From: Terriglobia bacterium
GTDB lineage: Bacteria; Acidobacteriota; UBA6911
DNA: 64,000 bases
Direction of reading: 5' to 3'
Assembly (NCBI GenBank): GCA_020072565.1
Contig: JAIQGI010000001.1
Location: 124,001-188,000, forward strand
How positions within the stretch are numbered: position 1 is the stretch's first letter; the number at the start of each line of letters is the position of its first letter. The notes under the pieces were generated by a model. It did no database searches. It saw nothing but the letters and a program-made list of their open reading frames with translations, and was not told the origin of the DNA. Of this stretch, positions 58,475 to 64,000 are shown piece after piece. The position numbers were made by a program, and so were the translations under genes.

Positions 58475-58680
58475 CATAATTCAAGGTTTTACGCAGGTAG
58501 TTGCGCTTCGCTCCGGCGGAAAGACTTTGGGCCTCATCTTCATACTTTTATACCGAGAGGCCTTATGAGACCCGTGCTGGAAAGCCGGGTCTCGAGAATT
58601 TGAAACGGGAAGGTCACGTTTATCTGGGAGGAACGGACCTCCCCGCATCAGGGCGCCCCGGCGGGGGCGCCCTCTTTTTT
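58475..58680 (+). ncRNA. Candidate structured small RNA with strong terminator
   Basis: A run of four hairpins with no supported gene: 58530-58535 with 58557-58562 (GGCCTC/GAGGCC), 58567-58574 with 58586-58593 (GAGACCCG/CGGGTCTC, loop TGCTGGAAAGC), 58626-58631 with 58638-58643 (GGGAGG/CCTCCC), and the terminator at 58651-58672. A CATAAT box at 58475-58480 is a plausible -10 without a clear -35. The size, 170-195 bases, fits a free small RNA or a riboswitch-like leader, but no core of a known class (TPP, SAM, cobalamin, 6S) is evident. Confidence 0.4.
58651..58680 (+). terminator. Strong intrinsic terminator
   Basis: GGGCGCCCC (58651-58659) pairs with GGGGCGCCC (58664-58672) across a four-base loop, followed by TC and six Ts (58675-58680). 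It lies 204 bases ahead of the secreted-protein start at 58885, so it ends the candidate RNA and not that gene. Confidence 0.85.
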
Positions 58681-58884
58681 GCCCCTTTATTGCCTCTCCT
58701 GAGAGTCAGGACCAGTGGGCCCGGATTTTATCCCATCCTGCGCGTACGGGCTTGCGCGAATTCGTCTGGCCTGAACCAGCGCGACCGCGTGCTGCAATGC
58801 CGCCCCCTTTCGCTCACGGTCGAGGATTGGCCTGTACAAACGGCACGCGGGACGCTTACTCTATGACTGTCAAGGGAACAGGCG

Positions 58885-59841
58885 ATGGATCGGCGCCTCG
58901 CAGCAGCTCTCGCACTTCTGATAGTCGCATTTGCGGGTGGATCTGTGGCCCAGTCAGGATCTGCCGATGTCGGAATGGACGGCCTCAAAGGAGTCCCTCT
59001 GCGTGATGTGCCGGCGGCGTTGCGCAGTGTCTGGATGCGCTTCCACGAAGCCGATTTGTGCCTGGGCGTCGACACCGTATTCGTCTTCCAGGCCAAAGGC
59101 CTGGAAATGTGGTGCCGGGTCAAAGACGAGAGAGACTACCAGCAACTCACGGCTCTCGTAGAACCGCTGCGGAAATCCTACCGGATCGATCTCTACACGA
59201 CACGCTCCGATCGGGAGAAGAAGCCCTATGCCCCTGAGGACGATGACCCTCCGCCAAGTTTCTGGACCAATGCCGAATTGCGGGCCTATATGCGGGATCC
59301 TTTTTTCAGCCGTTTGGGCAGCATCGACGACGCCTCGGGCGATCTCCTCCAGGAGGCCCAGGATCCGGAGCTGAAACGCCGCCTGAAGATCTTCGGCGAT
59401 CAAATCCTGGAATGGGTGAGTAAAATGGAGCGGCTGACCGGCGATCTTCCCTCGCTGGCCGCTGCCGGCTATGGTGCGGATCTGATGCCGGACATCCGAA
59501 ATCGCGCGCGTGCGGTCTGCCTCGATCATGCCCGGGAGGCTGGGAAGTGCGCCGGCAGGCTCGCGGAGAATCTCAGCCATGCGCTTCCCCGCGGAACAGG
59601 CAGGCCCCCTGACGCCAAACCTCCGCGGACGGAGCGCGCGAACGCAGCCACCCCTTACGAAGATGCCCTCCTGCTTTCCGGGCAGGCGCAAGATCTGGCG
59701 CAGCGCATAATGCACTTCATCTATCCCCAGGCACACACGGTGACCCTGATCGATCTGCGTGAACCCGGCCTGATCGATTCGCTGAAGGCGCTTCAGCAGG
59801 CCGTGTCCGATTTCGAAAGCGACGCTAAGAGAGTCCGTTAG
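58885..59841 (+). CDS. Secreted protein of unknown function
   Basis: A 318-residue protein, signal peptide 'LAAALALLIVAFAGGSVAQ' (cleavage near residue 23). I do not recognise the family. It has a mixed alpha/beta N-terminal domain ('GVPLRDVPAALRSVWMRFHEADLCLGVDTVFVFQAKGLEMWCRVKDE') that could bind a ligand, a Pro-rich linker near 118-124 and helical C-terminal segments. Three or more Cys residues (near 51, 72, 212, 220) may form disulfides. AGGGAA stands before ATG 58885. It is alone between the RNA terminator and the polyketide synthase gene. Confidence 0.7.
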   Translation: MDRRLAAALALLIVAFAGGSVAQSGSADVGMDGLKGVPLRDVPAALRSVWMRFHEADLCLGVDTVFVFQAKGLEMWCRVKDERDYQQLTALVEPLRKSYRIDLYTTRSDREKKPYAPEDDDPPPSFWTNAELRAYMRDPFFSRLGSIDDASGDLLQEAQDPELKRRLKIFGDQILEWVSKMERLTGDLPSLAAAGYGADLMPDIRNRARAVCLDHAREAGKCAGRLAENLSHALPRGTGRPPDAKPPRTERANAATPYEDALLLSGQAQDLAQRIMHFIYPQAHTVTLIDLREPGLIDSLKALQQAVSDFESDAKRVR

Positions 59842-60056
59842 GCCCGGCGCGGCGCCGAAATCCTGCGCCAGTTGCGGATGATAGATTCAATCCGGTCGTT
59901 TTCACGCATTGGCCTGCGCCCCAGACGGATGCATCTGAATCCCGCAAATGCTTGCGGTGCGCCGCGCTTGGCTGCGTTCAGTTTTTGGGTGCAGAATCTC
60001 TGGCTTCCGGAGTATCCTTTCAGCTCAACCTTGGATTGGATGGGCGGACGGCCGGC

Positions 60057-61109
60057 ATGAGCGTAATCACCTCAGTGGGGACTGCGGTTCCCGGACACCG
60101 GGTGGGGCAGGATGTGGCGCAGCGCCTGTGTCGCGCGCTCTTCCGGGACGCATTCGCCGACATCGACCGGCTCCTGCCCGTTTTCGACAATGCCCTGATC
60201 GGGAATCGCTATTTTTCGGCTCCGCTGGAGTGGTTCGAATCGGAGCATTCCCTCGCCGAGAAAAACCGGCTCTACATCGAGACTGCGCTGGAGGTCGGAA
60301 ATGCCGCGATCTCGACGTGCCTCGAGCGCGCGGGGCTGGGACCGGAGGACATTGACCACCTGTTTTTTGTTTCCACGACCGGTCTGGCGACGCCCAGCAT
60401 GGATGCCCGCCTGATCAACATTCTGCGGTTGCGCCCCGACATCCGGCGCACACCCATCTGGGGGCTTGGCTGTGCCGGCGGCGTGGCCGGTCTGTCGCGA
60501 GCCTACGAATATACGCAGGCATTCCCCCGCGAGCGAGCGCTGGTGCTCGCCCTGGAACTGTGCGGCCTCACCTTCCAACGCAACGACCTGAGCAAAAGCA
60601 ACCTCGTGGCTACTTCATTGTTCGCCGACGGCGCTGCTGCCGTGCTGGTGTCCGGGTCCGAGACCGCGGGCGTGGGACCGCGCATCCTCTCCAGCAGGAG
60701 CACGCTCTGGTACGACTCGCTCGACGTGATGGGTTGGGATGTGAACGATCAGGGACTGAAGGTGCTTTTCTCGCGCGACATCCCCGCGATCGTGCGCAGC
60801 CTCGTTCTTCCGGCCATCACGGCTTTCCTTGCAACGCGCGGGATTGCAGTCCATGAGTTGCGCCACATCGTCGCGCATCCCGGCGGCGCCAAGGTGATCG
60901 AGGCCTACGAGCAGATCCTGGGCCTGGAGAACGGACGGATGAAGCGCGCGCGTGACGTTCTCAGCCGCTATGGGAACATGTCCTCTCCGACGGTCCTGTT
61001 CGTGCTCGAAGACTTCCTTCAGGCCGGTGCGATTCACCCGGGCGAGTACGGGCTCGTGACTGCCTTGGGGCCGGGCTTCAGCTCGGAGATGATTCTGATC
61101 CAGGGGTGA
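60057..61109 (+). CDS. Type III polyketide synthase (chalcone/stilbene-synthase fold)
   Basis: A 350-residue ketosynthase. The catalytic triad is complete: Cys139 in WGLGCAGG, His274 in VAHPGG and Asn307 in YGNMSSPTV. Bacterial members make alkylpyrones, alkylresorcinols or naphthols from acyl-CoA and malonyl-CoA; the chain type is not readable here. ATG 60057 is the likely start; the frame is open to 59952. A methyltransferase gene overlaps its stop, a pairing seen with alkylpyrone pathways (for example Bacillus BpsA/BpsB). Confidence 0.94.
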   Translation: MSVITSVGTAVPGHRVGQDVAQRLCRALFRDAFADIDRLLPVFDNALIGNRYFSAPLEWFESEHSLAEKNRLYIETALEVGNAAISTCLERAGLGPEDIDHLFFVSTTGLATPSMDARLINILRLRPDIRRTPIWGLGCAGGVAGLSRAYEYTQAFPRERALVLALELCGLTFQRNDLSKSNLVATSLFADGAAAVLVSGSETAGVGPRILSSRSTLWYDSLDVMGWDVNDQGLKVLFSRDIPAIVRSLVLPAITAFLATRGIAVHELRHIVAHPGGAKVIEAYEQILGLENGRMKRARDVLSRYGNMSSPTVLFVLEDFLQAGAIHPGEYGLVTALGPGFSSEMILIQG

Positions 61110-61672
61110 TGCCGTCTGTGTTCACCGCATTGCTCTCCCTTCTTATCCTGCAGCGCATCCTGGAGCTGGTGCTTGCAGAGCGGAACCTGCGTTGGATCGT
61201 GGCCCGCGGCGGCAAAGAATGGGGAAGGCGCGGCTATCCTGTGATCGTGGCGGTTCACACTCTTTTCTACATTTCCCTGGCGCTCGAATGGCACTATCGG
61301 TCGCGCGGCTGGAATTCCGCCTGGCCGTTGTGGCTGGGTCTGCTGCTCTCGGCACAGCTCTTGCGCTTGTGGGCGATCCGGACTCTGGGCCGGTATTGGA
61401 ACACCAGGGTCATCGCAGTCCCGGGGATGCAGCCTGTGGCGGAAGGTCCGTACCGCTTCATCCGGCACCCGAACTACGTGGCCGTGATCACCGAAATGCT
61501 CACGATTCCGGTATTGTGCGGCGCTTACTTCACTGCGGCCGTGTTTTCACTGGCCAATGCCCTTGTTCTTGCGCAGCGGATTCCCGAAGAGGAGCGCGCC
61601 CTGGAACAGGCAAGTGGCGCACCATTGCGGTACCTGCCGCGGTTTTTCCCTGCCAGGACGCGTAAGCCCTGA
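61109..61672 (+). CDS. Isoprenylcysteine-carboxyl-methyltransferase-like membrane protein (polyketide O-methyltransferase)
   Basis: A 187-residue integral-membrane methyltransferase with about four helices. The SAM-binding core 'EGPYRFIRHPNYVAVITEML' near residue 111 is the ICMT/phospholipid-N-methyltransferase signature, ending with 'RIPEEERALE' (Glu pair). By context with the type III polyketide synthase it likely O-methylates its product rather than prenyl-cysteine, since bacteria lack the latter. ATG 61109 overlaps the upstream stop by one base; GTG 61106 also possible. Confidence 0.88.
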   Translation: MPSVFTALLSLLILQRILELVLAERNLRWIVARGGKEWGRRGYPVIVAVHTLFYISLALEWHYRSRGWNSAWPLWLGLLLSAQLLRLWAIRTLGRYWNTRVIAVPGMQPVAEGPYRFIRHPNYVAVITEMLTIPVLCGAYFTAAVFSLANALVLAQRIPEEERALEQASGAPLRYLPRFFPARTRKP

Positions 61673-61853
61673 GACTCGGGCATTCTGATAGAGGCGACTG
61701 AGGGGGGTGACAGGATCGAGTTGCAGCGCGGGGGGATTCCTCCGTATAATCAGGATACCGCTCGGATGCCTTTGTTACCGAGACGGTGATTTTCAACGCC
61801 ACTTCCTCTCAACAGGCAGAGAAGAGGCATCTTACTCGACGGAGAAGATAGCC

Positions 61854-62750
61854 ATGCCGACATTCCCAAGTCCTGACCGGCAGAAGGTCACCACGCTCAG
61901 CCTTGCCGCCAAGAAGAAACGCGGCGAGCCGATCACGATGCTTACCGCCTATGATTATCCGACTGCGCTGGTTCTCGACCGCGCGGGCGTCGATTCGATC
62001 CTGGTAGGCGACTCGCTGGGCATGGTGGTGCTGGGCTACGAGAACACCCTGTCGGTGACCATGGAGGATATGCTCCATCACTGCAAGGCGGTCGCGCGCG
62101 GCGCTCGCTTCGCTCATCTGATCGGCGACATGCCCTTCATGTCCTACCAGGTATCGACCGCGGATGCGGTCCGGAATGCCGGGCGTTTTCTGCAGGAAGC
62201 CGGGATGGACGCCGTCAAGCTGGAAGGCGGCCGCGAAACGGCCGCCGCAATCGAAGCGATTGTAGCTGCGGGTATTCCGGTGATGGGGCACCTCGGCTTG
62301 ACACCCCAAAGCATCCACAAGCTCGGCGGATGGAAGGTGCAGGGAAGGTCCGCCGCGGCGGCCCGCCGTCTCGTGGAAGAGGCCCATGTCCTCGAGAATG
62401 CCGGCTGCTATGCGATAATCCTGGAGGCGATCCCTGACCGGCTGGCGGAGGTAATCTCGCAACGGTTGCGCATTCCGGCCATCGGCATCGGCGCGGGCGC
62501 CTCGTGCGACGGCCAGGTGCTGGTCAGCAACGACCTGCTCGGGTCCTTCGACCGTTTCACGCCCAAGTTCGCCAGGAAGTACGCGGACCTGCGCGCCGTC
62601 ATGGAGCAGGCGTTCCTCGCTTACATCGAGGACGTGACTGCGCACCGTTTTCCCGCTGCTGAGCATGCCTACCACATGAGCGACGAGGAATTTGAAGCCC
62701 TGCTGCGCGACCTGCGCATGAAGCCCCGCAAATGGCGGCTGGCGATCTGA
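61854..62750 (+). CDS. panB: 3-methyl-2-oxobutanoate hydroxymethyltransferase (ketopantoate hydroxymethyltransferase)
   Basis: A 298-residue enzyme that adds a hydroxymethyl group from methylene-THF to 2-oxoisovalerate, the first step of pantothenate synthesis. Family marks: 'MLTAYDYPTALVLDRAGVDSILVGDSLGMVVLGYENTL', 'KLEGGRETAAAIEAIVAAGIPVMGHLGLTPQS' and 'GAGASCDGQVLVSNDLLG'. The Mg ligands (Asp in VGDSL and Asp of GDMPFM) are present. GGAGAA precedes ATG 61854; the frame is open to 61707. It is the first gene of a pan cluster. Confidence 0.96.
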   Translation: MPTFPSPDRQKVTTLSLAAKKKRGEPITMLTAYDYPTALVLDRAGVDSILVGDSLGMVVLGYENTLSVTMEDMLHHCKAVARGARFAHLIGDMPFMSYQVSTADAVRNAGRFLQEAGMDAVKLEGGRETAAAIEAIVAAGIPVMGHLGLTPQSIHKLGGWKVQGRSAAAARRLVEEAHVLENAGCYAIILEAIPDRLAEVISQRLRIPAIGIGAGASCDGQVLVSNDLLGSFDRFTPKFARKYADLRAVMEQAFLAYIEDVTAHRFPAAEHAYHMSDEEFEALLRDLRMKPRKWRLAI

Positions 62751-62757
62751 GGCCGGC

Positions 62758-63654
62758 GTGTCCGCGTCCGAAGCCAGGATCCAACTGACCATTGTCGGCA
62801 CCGGCGCGATGGCCTGCCTGTTCGGAGCCCGCCTGGCGCCGGTTGCACAGGTTGTGCTGACAGGCTCGTGGATCGAGGCGGTCGCAGCGATCCGGGATTC
62901 GGGGATCGTGGTCGAGGAAGACGGGAAGCGCACGACGGCGTCTTTGACCGCAATCCCATGGAGTGCTGCCATTGAACCCGCGGACCTGGCTCTCATCCTC
63001 GTCAAGGCCTGGCAAACGGAAGAAGTTGCTCTGCACCTCGAGAGGCTGTTGAAGCCGGAAGGTGTCGCACTTACGCTCCAGAACGGCCTGGGAAATCTGG
63101 AGGCGCTCGGTCCGCGCGCGTGTCTGGGAGTGACCTACTCGGGGGCAACCTTGCTCGGGCCGGGCCGGGTGCAGCCGGGGGGAATGGGATCCACCTGGAT
63201 CGCCGGCCCGGAATGGATCGTGCAGCTTTTCCGGCGGGCCGGAATGGAAGCGGAGCGGGGCGCGCCGGATCAGATCGATGGCCTGCTCTGGGGCAAGCTC
63301 GTAGTCAACTGCGGTATCAATGCGCTGACGGCGCTCTTGCGCGTCCCGAACGGCGAGCTGCTGCAGCGGCCGGATGCGGCATACCTGATGGAGCGCGCAG
63401 CCCTCGAATGTGCGGATGTGGCAGGTGCCAAGGGCGTAGACTTGCCTTTTGCCGATCCGGCCGAAAAAGTGCGCGAGGTGGCGCGCCTGACGGCGACGAA
63501 CCGCTCCTCGATGCTGCAAGATGTGCTTCGGGGCGCGCCCACAGAATGTGAGGCGATCCACGGTGCGGTCGCCGGCTGGGGCAAGCGGCTCGGCGTGCCG
63601 ACCCCGGTTAACGAAGTCCTGTTCCGACTGGTGCGCGCTTCAGTCACCCGGTGA
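62758..63654 (+). CDS. panE: 2-dehydropantoate 2-reductase (ketopantoate reductase)
   Basis: A 298-residue NADPH enzyme reducing ketopantoate to pantoate. Rossmann motif 'IVGTGAMACLFGARL' near residue 12, 'LVKAWQTE', 'NGLGN', the catalytic Lys and Asn in 'WGKLVVNCGINALTALL' and 'TECEAIHGAV' at the C-terminal end. The GTG start is 7 bases after panB. Homology begins by residue 9, so GTG 62758 is credible. Coupled with panB and then panC, although a 199-base repeat-bearing spacer precedes panC. Confidence 0.94.
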   Translation: MSASEARIQLTIVGTGAMACLFGARLAPVAQVVLTGSWIEAVAAIRDSGIVVEEDGKRTTASLTAIPWSAAIEPADLALILVKAWQTEEVALHLERLLKPEGVALTLQNGLGNLEALGPRACLGVTYSGATLLGPGRVQPGGMGSTWIAGPEWIVQLFRRAGMEAERGAPDQIDGLLWGKLVVNCGINALTALLRVPNGELLQRPDAAYLMERAALECADVAGAKGVDLPFADPAEKVREVARLTATNRSSMLQDVLRGAPTECEAIHGAVAGWGKRLGVPTPVNEVLFRLVRASVTR

Positions 63655-63680
63655 TGCATGGCAGGTATTGGAAAGATCAG

Positions 63681-63714
63681 AGCAGCCACGAATGACACCA
63701 AGAACAAGAATTTC
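63681..63714 (+). repeat. GCCACGAA intergenic repeat
   Basis: AGCAGCCACGAATGACACCA and the following AAGAACAAGAATTTC match the GCCACGAA element at 46160, and the end of the same spacer (about 63759-63790, GGCGTTGAGGTTATTCGGAT) echoes CAGCGTTGAGATTTTTGGGA at about 40801-40820. Confidence 0.65.
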
Positions 63715-63853
63715 ATATCCGGCGTTCCTCAATGCCCAGCGGTCTCCGCGACTTCTGCGACTTCGGCGTTGAGGTTATTCGGATGCGGCTGTGCAGCACT
63801 GGCTTCTCCCCGGCTGGGCTTTGGCGCGGTTTGGTGATCGGAGGTGCAGGACA

Positions 63854-64000
63854 GTGCAGACCATCATCGAGATTCACGATCTGAGAAGAGCGCGCGCCGC
63901 GCGACCCGGCACTTTCGGATTGATTCCCACGATGGGCGCGCTTCATGAAGGCCACCTTTCGCTGGTGCGCAGGGCCAGGTCCGAGTGCGATCACGTGGGT
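63854..64000 (+). CDS. panC: Pantothenate synthetase, N-terminal fragment (3' end outside window)
   Basis: The GTG at 63854 has GGAGG nine bases before it. The visible 49 residues carry '[23 protein letters not shown]', the ATP- and pantoate-binding PTMGxLHxGH signature. PanC joins pantoate to beta-alanine with ATP. The frame is open to the window's end. It completes panB-panE-panC; panD is not in view. Confidence 0.95.
   Translation, partial: MQTIIEIHDLRRARAARPGTFGLIPTMGALHEGHLSLVRRARSECDHVG

Overview
This 64 kb stretch of roughly 60% GC DNA is gene-dense and bacterial, with no rRNA, tRNA, insertion sequence, phage or CRISPR array that I can see. The gene style (paired VWA-domain secreted proteins, a GWxTD-like C-terminus, an outer-membrane protein with an N-terminal carboxypeptidase-regulatory domain, bactofilin beside parAB, many secreted proteins of unknown function, word-like intergenic repeats) suggests an Acidobacteriota or a close diderm relative. 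That placement is inference.

Layout. 1-4.1 kb: a cut-off GWxTD-like gene, an M16 peptidase, a WalJ-like hydrolase and purB. 4.2-13.4 kb: the classical origin-proximal cluster rpmH-rnpA-yidD-yidC-khpB-mnmE-mnmG-rsmG-parA-parB-bactofilin, without dnaA, with two abutting parS-like sites at the rsmG stop. 13.5-24.5 kb: a small orphan gene, a methylmalonyl-CoA mutase catalytic subunit, an M24 peptidase, a MacA-like adaptor plus ABC ATPase lacking a permease, an oligopeptide-type ATPase pair lacking permeases, enolase, a STAS protein and a secreted unknown. 24.5-34.1 kb: mostly minus strand, with a TPR protein, a sigma-54 two-component system, an outer-membrane protein and an amidohydrolase. 34.6-41.9 kb: an ornithine cyclodeaminase homologue, aspartate kinase, an exported M14-like enzyme, a DksA-like protein, a PduO-type cobalamin adenosyltransferase and tandem VWA genes. 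42-52.6 kb: LOG-family protein, MBL hydrolase, two MacB/FtsX-type permeases, rhodanese-MauE pair, an LLM oxidoreductase, a CbiMQO-type cobalt/nickel transporter, an alpha/beta hydrolase and an MBL-fold protein without metal ligands. 52.7-64 kb: thiC, a tiny membrane protein with a possible selenocysteine UGA, an ElyC-like protein, a redoxin, a Tyr-rich secreted protein, a LysR regulator, a type III polyketide synthase with its methyltransferase, and panB-panE-panC (cut by the right edge).

Themes. Cobalamin recurs: a B12-dependent mutase, an adenosyltransferase and a cobalt/nickel importer. The adaptor/ATPase at 17-19 kb and the paired permeases at 43.7-46.1 kb could be one split MacAB-like exporter. 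The most interesting non-routine signals are the small gene at 54630-54776 that reads through a UGA followed by a SECIS-like hairpin, two structured-RNA candidates that end in strong intrinsic terminators (about 56.44-56.60 kb minus strand and 58.49-58.68 kb plus strand), the tandem parS, and several unrelated long perfect inverted repeats between genes.
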